A DNA stretch of 64,000 nt from Candidatus Kuenenia stuttgartensis (GTDB lineage Bacteria; Planctomycetota; UBA11346), in the NCBI GenBank assembly GCA_945876185.1, contig CAMCMZ010000004.1:42745-106744 (forward strand), in the 5' to 3' direction. Position 1 is the stretch's first letter. The number at the start of each line of letters is the position of its first letter. The notes under the pieces were generated by a model that was not told where the DNA came from, ran no database searches, and was given only the letters and a program-made list of their open reading frames with translations. The translations under genes and the position numbers were made by a program. Shown in pieces: positions 55,922-64,000 of this stretch.

Positions 55922-56112
55922 CAGCGGGACGCTGTCCCGCCACGCCCTGCCAGGGCCAAGGCCCTGGACCCAGTGGTTGCCCGGAAGACGTTTTTCGCGC
56001 GTCCTTGCGTTGGCGGTCGTCATTGCCCGTTATGGGACGGTTTTGGCTGTTTTCAGCGGGACGCTGTCCCGCCCGACCTGCCAGGGCTAGGGCCCTGGAC
56101 CCAGTGGTTGCC
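55922..56112 (+). repeat. BIME-like repeats, two tandem 132-bp copies
   Basis: Copies begin at 55922 and 56054, each with CAGCGGGACGCTGTCCCGC, CCAGGGC and GGCCCTGG arms and GTGGTTGCC, followed by a shared less-conserved stretch ending near 56180. A third copy in reverse lies at 32937-32996. In the 442-bp gap 55916-56357 the rest shows no gene or signal that I can name. Confidence 0.85.
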
Positions 56113-56357
56113 CGGAAGGCGTTTTCCACGCGTCCTTGCGATGTTGGCCATCAATGCCCGACATGGACGGGGTACGGCCCAGGCAGATATGTTGGCCCTG
56201 GGATCGCGGGCGTCTCGCTCGCAGGCCTTTTTTGAGCGCGCCATGCTAATTGCCGTCCGGCTCACATACCGCCGGCCTGCGCCGTCAGGTTTCACCAACA
56301 GGCGTTCATATCGTCTGACCGTGGTGCCCCATCAGCGATGGTCTTCCCCTACGTGGC

Positions 56358-56621
56358 TCAACCCGTGGGATTAATCAGGTTCGCCAGGGTTTCCTGCTGC
56401 TTCCGTTGCTGGTTGAACACGTTGTAGAGCATCTGGTTTACCAGGGCGTCCTGGTTCATCTGGACCAGGTCGGAGGGCAGGTTTGCCGGTGTCCCGGCAG
56501 CATCCGCCTGGGTGCCATCCCGGGTGGTGTCGATCACCACCTTGCTGGCGCTGGCGTTGTAGCGCGCCTGGGCGGTCTGGATGGCGTTGGCGGTGGCGCT
56601 GATTCCGGACGGGATTTCCAT
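56358..56621 (-). CDS. Small protein resembling flagellar rod/hook termini
   Basis: 87 residues from ATG 56621. The N-terminus (ISATANAIQTAQARYNASASKVV) looks like the rod-protein N-terminal helix (FlgC/FlgF type), and the C-terminus (LVQMNQDALVNQMLYNVFNQQRKQQETLANLI) like the corresponding C-terminal helix. Only ~25 residues lie between, so the internal domain is absent. Neighbouring FliW and CsrA make a flagellar link plausible. A chance similarity of helical termini is the alternative. Confidence 0.5.
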   Translation of the reverse strand: MEIPSGISATANAIQTAQARYNASASKVVIDTTRDGTQADAAGTPANLPSDLVQMNQDALVNQMLYNVFNQQRKQQETLANLINPTG

Positions 56622-56694
56622 GGTAGCTCCAGGCGGAATGGGGTTCTTGCGCAAGCATACCCCGGAGCGGCGGCATCCGCCAGGCGGTGGCCGG

Positions 56695-57558
56695 TCAGCT
56701 CACCAATTGCAGGAGCTGGCGCGCGTGGTCGACCTCATCGTTGATCACGGTCAGCACCTCGACCAGCGAATTCTTGTCGAGGCCGAGGTGGCTCCACACC
56801 ACTGGATCAAGTTGCGGTTCGTCGCAGTTGCCCGAGACCCGGATCTTCTTCAGAGCGCACAGGTATTCGGCGAACAGGCACATCGACACCATCTTGCCGA
56901 TCTGGTTGTCCGGGGCGCTGGCCAGGTCGTACTGATGCCGCACGGTGGCGATCATCGCGGGTTCAAGCTGCCAGCGTTCGGTCAACCAGGCGCCGACATC
57001 GGCGTCGTCGGTGTCGATGACCTCGCGCGACGCCTTGGGGAAGGACATCCGGTATTCGCGCGCTACCGCGACGATGGCGCGGGTCTCATCCGGCGCGTTC
57101 TCGACCAGGATGAGCTTGCCGATGTCCTTGAGCAGGCCGATGGTGAACGCGAGCTCCGGGTCGCAGACCTTGGCCTTGGCGGCGATGAGGCGGCAGAGCA
57201 CGGCCGACACCGCGCTGTGGGTCCAGAACGCCTTCATGTTGAACATCGCGTTCTGCTGCTGGAAGGCGTTGATCACCGAGATCGACAGCGCGATCGAGCG
57301 GATGGTCTTGAAGCCGAGGATGCGGGTCGCCGCCTCCAGATCGTGGACCGGATCCTTCAGCCCGTAATAGACGTTGTTGACCATGCGCAGGATCTTCGAC
57401 GCCATCGCGGCGTCCTTGACCATGATCGCATTGATGTCGCGCGCGTTGGTGTTGGGCTCATTGACCAGGCGGCAGACCTCGGTCACGACCTCGGGCAGCG
57501 AGGGCACGGTGTGCACCCGCTCGATGATCTCCTGGAAGCTGGCGCGGTTCTTGGGCAC
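56695..57558 (-). CDS. HDOD-domain protein
   Basis: 287 residues. The HDOD pattern is clear: LPSLPEVVTEVCRLV-type N-terminus, VKDAAMASKILRMVNNVYYG and ATRILGFKTIRSIALSISVIN, with HSAVSAVLCRLIA and LLKDIGKLILVE in place of the metal-binding HD, so it is not a phosphodiesterase by sequence. HDOD proteins act in signalling, motility and biofilm control. It follows csrA on the same strand. Confidence 0.88.
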   Translation of the reverse strand: MPKNRASFQEIIERVHTVPSLPEVVTEVCRLVNEPNTNARDINAIMVKDAAMASKILRMVNNVYYGLKDPVHDLEAATRILGFKTIRSIALSISVINAFQQQNAMFNMKAFWTHSAVSAVLCRLIAAKAKVCDPELAFTIGLLKDIGKLILVENAPDETRAIVAVAREYRMSFPKASREVIDTDDADVGAWLTERWQLEPAMIATVRHQYDLASAPDNQIGKMVSMCLFAEYLCALKKIRVSGNCDEPQLDPVVWSHLGLDKNSLVEVLTVINDEVDHARQLLQLVS

Positions 57559-57674
57559 GGTGGTCTCCGTTGCGATCCACTCCTATTCTGACCCACGATG
57601 CCGGACACGGCAACTGGGGGTTTCTCCCCTTGTCCAGCCTTGCTGGGCGTTGCCGAGCGTTGCCGGCAGTGGCC

Positions 57675-57938
57675 TCAGCCCGACTTGGGGGTGACGGATT
57701 GGCTGGGATTTTCCGAGGTAATCAGTGCTGTCAGTTGTCCGGCATCAGCGGAGGGGGCCTGGGCGTGCACGTTCTCGGCGAGGATTTCGGCGAGCAGCTC
57801 GGCGCGCAGGATGCGGTATTCCTTCGGCCCGTCGAAGCCGAGGCGGACCTGGCCGTTGCGGCCGACATCGATCACGGTGAGGACGAGGTCGCCATTGATG
57901 ACCACGCGTTCGCCGACTTTGCGATTGAGGATCAGCAT
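57675..57938 (-). CDS. csrA: Carbon storage regulator CsrA
   Basis: 87 residues. MLILNRKVGERVVINGDLVLTV, then VRLGFDGPKEYRILRAEL, is the CsrA fold with the conserved RNA-binding N-terminal Leu/Arg and the C-terminal Arg region. A ~25-residue C-terminal tail is longer than in E. coli. It binds GGA motifs in leaders of mRNAs. fliW, its usual antagonist, is the upstream gene on the same strand, with a structured element between them. Confidence 0.94.
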   Translation of the reverse strand: MLILNRKVGERVVINGDLVLTVIDVGRNGQVRLGFDGPKEYRILRAELLAEILAENVHAQAPSADAGQLTALITSENPSQSVTPKSG

Positions 57939-58014
57939 GGAGGCAGCCTAGCGTCCCGGTCGTCGCGGCCAGTGGGCGGGGCGTCGCGGTGGCATCCCGC
58001 CCCAAATAGTTCGT

Positions 58015-58218
58015 GGAAAAATCGCAAGTGCGCCCCAGGTGCAAGGCGGGAGGAAGGAGTTGGGCAGAGCCGCGTCAGGACGGGTGCGACCGCACGGTTT
58101 CCTGATCCCGCTGGCGTCCTAGCACCGGTCATCGCTCGGGAACGGTGATCATCACCCGACCTGACCATGACAACTGACGACCAACGCAGCAGATGGGGTG
58201 CAATTGCGATTTTTAGGC
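58015..58218 (-). repeat. Structured 3'-UTR element, copy 4 (solo hairpin with expanded inner stem)
   Basis: In the orientation of fliW the element begins GCCT 4 nt after the stop, then has arms at 58194-58214 and 58017-58037 that are identical to the arms of copy 3. The small inner hairpin is replaced by ~95 bp that adds a longer inner stem: GTCAGGACGGGTG (58074-58086) against CACCCGACCTGAC (58153-58165), 12/13 paired. The 3' module of copies 1-3 is absent. It sits between fliW and csrA. Confidence 0.88.
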
Positions 58219-58686
58219 TCAATTGGCGCGGGCGGCACGGGCCGCGCTGACATCCTTGAGCAGGTACTGCACCGGCAGCGCCGGATTGCTGAGCACCACC
58301 TGCTTCGCCTTGCCGGTCGACGGGCAGTAGATCACCGGCGCGCGCAGGTTGACCCGGATCTTGGCTGGATCCTGGTCGAGCACCACGACCCCGAGCACGG
58401 TGATGTCGCTGGTGTCGTGCGCGCCGATCGAGGCGGCGTCGCTGGTAGAGATTTCGATGTCCGGGTCGAGACCCGCCTCGAAGATCGCGAGCAGGCAGAA
58501 GTGCGCCGTGCGGTCGTCCTCGGAGTGGAGCCAGCTGAACGGCGTGCCTCGGATGCGCTCCAGCCGGAACTTCTGCAGGCGTTCGAAGCCCAGCATCGGT
58601 TCGGTGAAGACGACCGGCGTGCCGGGGAGGACGCTGGGGGTTTCGGATGCGGTGTCGGTTTCGGGCATGGTGGCGACCAGTGACAT
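58219..58686 (-). CDS. fliW: Flagellar assembly factor FliW
   Basis: 155 residues from ATG 58686 (GAGG upstream). The FliW pattern is visible: MLGFERLQKFRLE, PFSWLHSEDD, VLDQDPAKIRVNLRAPVIYCPSTGKAKQVVL. FliW binds flagellin and, when free, CsrA; the pair gives feedback control of flagellin synthesis. Adjacent csrA supports the assignment. The element copy 4 starts 4 nt after its stop codon. Confidence 0.92.
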   Translation of the reverse strand: MSLVATMPETDTASETPSVLPGTPVVFTEPMLGFERLQKFRLERIRGTPFSWLHSEDDRTAHFCLLAIFEAGLDPDIEISTSDAASIGAHDTSDITVLGVVVLDQDPAKIRVNLRAPVIYCPSTGKAKQVVLSNPALPVQYLLKDVSAARAARAN

Positions 58687-58798
58687 GGCAGGGTACCTCG
58701 GGTTTGCATCCGGGCGCAAGGCCCAGGTGGGTGGTCGAGGAACCCAACGCAACCGCAGTGCCAATTGTCGGCGCCCATTGAGGGCGAACGCTTGTGGC

Positions 58799-59704
58799 CT
58801 ACAAAACCAAGGCCAGCACGTAGCCGACCGGCGCGGCGATGATGAGCGCGTCGAGCACGTCGAGCCAGCCGCCGAAGCCGGGCAGCATGCGGCCCGAATC
58901 CTTGACCTCGGCGTCGCGTTTCAGCGCGCTTTCGGCGAGGTCGCCGACGACGCCCAGCGGACCAAGAACCAGGCCCCACACCGCCGGCTGCCACCAGAGT
59001 GCGAATGGTCCGGGCGGGAAGGATAGACTCAGCAGCCAGGCCGCAAAGTAGCTGCCACCGATGGAACCGGCGAAGCTGCACGCGAAGCCCTCCCAGGTCT
59101 TTCCCGGGGAGATGCGCGGCGACATCTTGTGCCGACCGAATGCCCGGCCCCCGAAATAGGCGGTGATGTCGCCGAACTTCACCGCCGCGATGAAACACAG
59201 CAGCAGCATGCCGCCGCGATTGATCGCGGGATCCGCGCCCGGCAGCACCGCGAGGCGGGTGAGCAGGTTGAACGCGACACCGAGATAGACCATACCGAAA
59301 ATGGTCGCGCCCAGGCTGGCGGAGAACTTTTCGCTGCCGTAGCGCGCCATCTGCGCCAGCGCCACCCAGGCGAAGCCCAGGCCGAGCACGGCGAGAGCGA
59401 TCGGATGCCGATCGGCGAAAGCGCCGATCGCGGCCAGTTCAGGCTGTTGGCTCGCTTTCATCCAGTGAAGATGGGCCTCCAGCACCAGCAGCACCGCCAC
59501 CACCGCCATAGGTGCAAGCCGGGCGTGGCTGGCCTGCACCAGCGCCATGCGGCGGAATTCGCGCGCGCCCAGCACCGCCGCAGCGATGCCCAGGGCGAGG
59601 ATTCCCCCGTGCTGGTTCCACGACACGTCGGCGACCAGGATCCCCACCACCAGTCCGGCGAGGGGGAATCCGAACACGAGGCGGTTGCGCAGATCGGCAC
59701 GCAT
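58799..59704 (-). CDS. cdsA: Phosphatidate cytidylyltransferase
   Basis: 301 residues with eight or so membrane helices. The CDP-DAG synthase C-terminal signature is present in the form LKRDAEVKDSGRMLPGFGG, then WLDVLDAL. The common GHGG-LDR-D is here GFGG-LDV-D, a variation I believe occurs in other lineages too. It makes CDP-diacylglycerol from phosphatidic acid and CTP for phospholipid synthesis. SPGKTWEGF is also conserved. It is divergent from guaB. Confidence 0.9.
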   Translation of the reverse strand: MRADLRNRLVFGFPLAGLVVGILVADVSWNQHGGILALGIAAAVLGAREFRRMALVQASHARLAPMAVVAVLLVLEAHLHWMKASQQPELAAIGAFADRHPIALAVLGLGFAWVALAQMARYGSEKFSASLGATIFGMVYLGVAFNLLTRLAVLPGADPAINRGGMLLLCFIAAVKFGDITAYFGGRAFGRHKMSPRISPGKTWEGFACSFAGSIGGSYFAAWLLSLSFPPGPFALWWQPAVWGLVLGPLGVVGDLAESALKRDAEVKDSGRMLPGFGGWLDVLDALIIAAPVGYVLALVL

Positions 59705-59753
59705 GGGGGTCAGGCTTGTAGCGCAAACCCAGATAGAGCCAACCGTTTACACC

Positions 59754-59783
59754 GATCCGGGCTGATCCGGGCAGATCCGGGTA
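59754..59783. promoter_or_regulatory. Three 10-bp direct repeats in the cdsA-guaB divergent region
   Basis: GATCCGGGCT, GATCCGGGCA and GATCCGGGTA follow each other at exactly 10-bp spacing, close to one turn of the DNA helix, so the sites face the same side. They lie ~100 bp before guaB and ~50 bp from the cdsA start. This is typical of a multi-site regulator or simply a young tandem duplication. The rest of the gap 59705-59883 shows only the guaB ribosome site GGAGGAGG. Confidence 0.6.
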
Positions 59784-59796
59784 AAAAGATGGATAG

Positions 59797-61341
<1,545 letters not shown>

Positions 61342-61372
61342 TGGCGATTTTCGCCTTCTTGGAGTCTTCGGC

Positions 61373-61654
61373 ATGAGCGATGAATCCGCTTTCGACTTCA
61401 CGCGCGCCCTGCGTGGCGACCAGTTGGACCGGCTGCGTTCGGGTAGCCCCAGCCCAGAAGATATCGCTGCCTTCCGCCGTATGTTTGCTTTGGATCAGGC
61501 CGGTTTTGCCGCTGCGCTCGGAGTGGACGCGGCACGTTTGACGGCGTGGGAATCTGGTCAGGCCGAGCCGGACCGGTCGCAGCGCAGCCTCATCTCGATC
61601 CTTGCCCGTCATCCACGCATCCTGCTGCGTCACGAATTGCCGATCGCTGGTTGA
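61373..61654 (+). CDS. Small XRE-type helix-turn-helix protein between guaB and guaA
   Basis: 93 residues from ATG 61373 with GGAG ~9 nt upstream, 31 bp after the guaB stop. A Cro/CI-like HTH is visible: FALDQAGFAAALGVDAARLTAWESG, with a short basic C-terminus. No effector domain. Placement between guaB and guaA suggests either autoregulation of the cluster or an accidental neighbour. The family resembles single-domain antitoxin-type regulators, but no toxin gene is adjacent. Confidence 0.8.
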   Translation: MSDESAFDFTRALRGDQLDRLRSGSPSPEDIAAFRRMFALDQAGFAAALGVDAARLTAWESGQAEPDRSQRSLISILARHPRILLRHELPIAG

Positions 61655-61732
61655 ATCAAAGCGGAACACATAAAGCCCTTTTCTGCCGGTATTTCACCGT
61701 CACATCCAATAATCCCCATTCCTTGAGTATTC

Positions 61733-63286
61733 ATGTCGCACGAAACCATCCTCATCCTCGACTTCGGCAGCCAGGTGACCCAGCTCATCGCCCGACGCGT
61801 GCGCGAGGCGAATGTCTACTGCGAGATCGTCTCGTGCGCGACCCCGCTCGCCGCGATCGCGGCGCGCAAGCCCAAGGGCATCATCCTGTCCGGCGGGCCG
61901 GCGTCGGTCTATGCGCCGGGCGCACCGCAGGTCGATCCGGGGCTGTACCGCCTTGGCGTGCCGGTGCTCGGCATCTGCTACGGCATGCAGGCGACCTCGC
62001 ACGCCTGCGGCGGCCAGGTCGTGCGCGCCGACCAGCGCGAGTTCGGCCGCACCGAACTGCGCGTGCTCGGCAACGATCCGCTCTTCGCTGATCTGCCGCC
62101 GCGCCAGGTGGTCTGGATGTCGCACGGCGACCGCATCGAGTCGCTGCCCGGTTCGACCACCATCGCGACCTCCGACAACTGCCCGCTTGCCGCCGTGCGC
62201 GCCCCGGCGCTGAATTTCCACGGGGTGCAGTTCCACCCTGAGGTCGCCCACACCCAGCATGGCGCGGCCATCGTGCGCAACTTCCTCTACCGCGTCTGCG
62301 GTTGCCGTGGCGACTGGCAGATGGGCGACTTTATCCGCGAGGAGATCGAGCGCCTGCGCGCCCAGGTCGGCGACGGCCATGTGATTCTCGGCCTGTCCGG
62401 CGGAGTCGACTCCAGCGTCGCGGCGGTGCTCCTGCATCGCGCCATCGGCAAGCAATTGACCTGCATCTTCGTCAACAACGGCGTCCTGCGCCAAGGCGAG
62501 GCTGACGGCGTGCGCGAACTTTTCGCCGAGCACATTGGCATCAACCTGGATTACGTGGACGCGAGCGACCGTTTCCTGACCAAGCTCGCCGGGGCCGAAG
62601 ACCCTGAGAAGAAGCGCAAGATCATCGGCGCCGAGTTCGTCGCGGTGTTCAAGGACGAGGCCCTGCGCATCAAGCGCGAGCACGGCGGCCACGTGCGCTT
62701 CCTTGCCCAGGGCACGCTCTACCCCGACGTGATCGAATCGGTCAGCGTCCACGGCGGCCCGGCGAGCGTGATCAAGAGCCACCACAACGTCGGTGGCCTG
62801 CCCGCTGATCTCGGTCTTGGCCTGGTCGAACCGTTCCGATTCCTGTTCAAAGACGAGGTCCGCGCCATCGGCAGCCAGCTCGGCCTGCCCGATGCGGTCG
62901 TCTGGCGCCAACCGTTTCCGGGTCCTGGCCTCGCCGTCCGCATCCTGGGGGAGGTCACCGCCGCCAAGGTCAAGCTGCTCCAGGCCGCCGATGCCATCGT
63001 GCGCGAAGAAATCGACCGCGCCGGCCTGACCCGCGCCATCTGGCAGGCCTTCGCCGTCCTGCTGCCGGTGAAATCCGTCGGCGTGATGGGCGATGAGCGC
63101 ACCTACGAGAACGCCTGCGCCGTCCGCGCTGTCACCAGTACCGACGGCATGACCGCCGACTGGGCGCAACTGTCGTACGAACTCCTGGGCCGGATCTCGA
63201 ACCGCATCATCAACGAGGTGCGCGGGATCAACCGCGTGGTCTACGACATCACCAGCAAGCCGCCCGGCACGATCGAGTGGGAGTGA
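61733..63286 (+). CDS. guaA: GMP synthase (glutamine-hydrolysing)
   Basis: 517 residues. The N-terminal class I glutamine amidotransferase has catalytic Cys in LGICYGMQA and the His-Glu pair in [10 protein letters not shown]. The ATP-pyrophosphatase domain has [19 protein letters not shown], and the C-terminal dimerisation domain includes [19 protein letters not shown]. It aminates XMP to GMP using ATP and glutamine. It is the third gene of the gua cluster. The convergent transposase gene ends 39 bp downstream. Confidence 0.97.
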   Translation: MSHETILILDFGSQVTQLIARRVREANVYCEIVSCATPLAAIAARKPKGIILSGGPASVYAPGAPQVDPGLYRLGVPVLGICYGMQATSHACGGQVVRADQREFGRTELRVLGNDPLFADLPPRQVVWMSHGDRIESLPGSTTIATSDNCPLAAVRAPALNFHGVQFHPEVAHTQHGAAIVRNFLYRVCGCRGDWQMGDFIREEIERLRAQVGDGHVILGLSGGVDSSVAAVLLHRAIGKQLTCIFVNNGVLRQGEADGVRELFAEHIGINLDYVDASDRFLTKLAGAEDPEKKRKIIGAEFVAVFKDEALRIKREHGGHVRFLAQGTLYPDVIESVSVHGGPASVIKSHHNVGGLPADLGLGLVEPFRFLFKDEVRAIGSQLGLPDAVVWRQPFPGPGLAVRILGEVTAAKVKLLQAADAIVREEIDRAGLTRAIWQAFAVLLPVKSVGVMGDERTYENACAVRAVTSTDGMTADWAQLSYELLGRISNRIINEVRGINRVVYDITSKPPGTIEWE

Positions 63287-63300
63287 CCTGGGCGCGCCCT

Positions 63301-63400
63301 GGGAGCGCGCCGCTCCGCGGCGCATCAAGCGGAGATGACTCCAGGGAGCGCGCCGCTCCGCGGCGCATTTTTCGAAGCGCCGCCGAGCGGCGCGCTCCCA
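63301..63400. repeat. REP sequences/BIME at the 3' end of the transposase gene
   Basis: REP units starting GGGAGCGCGCCGCTC lie at 63301-63325 and 63344-63368, and an inverted copy at 63374-63400. The last two form a BIME-type pair. Together with 63959-64000 they bracket the REP-associated transposase. Confidence 0.88.
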
Positions 63401-63927
63401 GCGCTCGACCACGGCCATTCTTCGGGCGTCTTGACCAGCCCCGCCTGCACCGGATTGGCGTGGATGTAGTCGACCGTGCGTAGGAAATGGTTCTCATCGC
63501 GGATGAACCGGTCCCAGTGGTCGTTCTGCCACAACTGACCGCTCGTTCCGTGCAGGCGGTTGATCTGCGTCGCAGTGAAATGCTTCCAAGAGGTGATGAT
63601 GTCCGGCAACGGAAAGCCCTCCCGTTCGCGGATCAGCACATGGACATGATTGGGCATCACCACCCAGGCGCACAGGTCGTAGCGTGCACCAGCGAAGTGG
63701 AGCCAAGCGTCGCACACCACGGCAGCACAGCGAGGATCGCTCAGGTGGCATGAGCCGACGCCACGGTCGAGAAATTCGTCAATGCGCTGTCGCCGTTCAC
63801 GGGTGCGTTCATCGTCGGGAAGATTGGCAATTTCCTCATCCAGACGGGCGATCACCTCGGCTGGCAGTGAATCGGCGAGGCGGTAGGTGATGAACTGGTG
63901 GACCCCAGCCGCATCAAAGTGCGGCAA
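63325..63927 (-). CDS. REP-associated tyrosine transposase (RAYT)
   Basis: 200 residues of the Y1/HUH family (TnpA-REP). The HUH motif reads VVMPNHVHVLI and the catalytic Tyr is in RTVDYIHANPVQAGLV; EWPWSS is the usual end. RAYTs cut and move REP sequences as single strands. The start is unclear: TTG 63927 is the nearest codon, but the conserved N-terminus (RGWHSRGYLPHFD) reads further upstream to ~63954 with no ATG or GTG in frame. The last ~22 codons are made of REP sequence, so the C-terminus may be an insertion artefact. Confidence 0.88.
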   Translation of the reverse strand: MPHFDAAGVHQFITYRLADSLPAEVIARLDEEIANLPDDERTRERRQRIDEFLDRGVGSCHLSDPRCAAVVCDAWLHFAGARYDLCAWVVMPNHVHVLIREREGFPLPDIITSWKHFTATQINRLHGTSGQLWQNDHWDRFIRDENHFLRTVDYIHANPVQAGLVKTPEEWPWSSAGSAPLGGASKNAPRSGALPGVISA

Positions 63928-63958
63928 ATAACCGCGCGAATGCCAACCGCGATGTCCT

Positions 63959-64000
63959 GGGAGCGCGCCGCTCCGCGGCGCATGTCGCGAAGCGCCGCGG
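63959..64000. repeat. REP sequences upstream of the transposase gene, cut by the window edge
   Basis: GGGAGCGCGCCGCTC begins at 63959 and matches the units at 63301 and 63344. An inverted partial unit (GAAGCGCCGCGG) follows and runs off the window. Confidence 0.82.

Overview
The window is high-GC, tightly packed bacterial chromosome with about 50 genes. The organism is Gram-negative: it has HtpG, an MlaE/MlaF-type lipid transport pair, CdsA, several lipoproteins with lipoboxes, and periplasmic HtrA-type proteins. Three large membrane Ser/Thr kinases, GTP-type PEP carboxykinase, a FliW-CsrA pair and many short GC-rich intergenic palindromes suggest a planctomycete-like (PVC) or similar large-genome soil/water bacterium. 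No rRNA or other phylogenetic marker confirms this, so the placement is tentative. I see no rRNA, tRNA, CRISPR array, prophage or plasmid feature.

Layout. 1-3.0 kb (minus): a partial HEAT-like protein, rpiB and trigger factor. 3.1-11.2 kb: two receptor-like Ser/Thr kinases separated by small unknown proteins, then a sigma-54 activator. 11.4-16.5 kb: a ROK sugar kinase, exopolyphosphatase (ppx) and polyphosphate kinase (ppk). 16.5-19.2 kb: YacG, a glycosyltransferase and a metallophosphoesterase joined by ATGA overlaps. 19.6-26.8 kb: two very large uncharacterised proteins, one with a transglutaminase-like core. 27-35 kb: FHA-kinase, rsgA, a secreted protein and htpG. 35.3-46.4 kb (minus): ABC exporter, a degenerate HtrA-like protein, a four-PDZ HtrA lipoprotein, a GntR-ABC transporter operon, MlaE/MlaF and a DUF2459 lipoprotein. 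46.5-52.5 kb: a HIBADH-type dehydrogenase, argC, an unusual repeat lipoprotein, pckG and a bacilliredoxin. 52.6-55.4 kb: a large clan GH-A-like secreted hydrolase. 56.4-59.7 kb (minus): cdsA, fliW, csrA, an HDOD protein and a small flagellar-rod-like protein. 59.9-64 kb: guaB, a small XRE protein, guaA and a REP-associated tyrosine transposase bracketed by its REP sequences.

Two observations stand out. First, four copies of a structured element share near-perfect 21-nt inverted arms, two covarying base pairs and a fixed position 4 nt after an in-frame stop codon, always in the same orientation to the upstream gene. Three copies carry a longer 3' module, and one full copy is flanked by a 19-bp direct repeat that looks like a target duplication. 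It resembles a mobile, terminator-like 3'-UTR element. Second, the lipoprotein at 48521-49807 consists of 19 gapless 18-residue repeats (18 residues = 5 alpha-helical turns), a periodicity I do not recognise from any named family.

The genome also carries many other short repeats: a 108-bp tandem array, a 132-bp tandem pair with a third copy elsewhere, a symmetric array of GTCCC/GGGAC palindromes, and REP/BIME sequences around the transposase.
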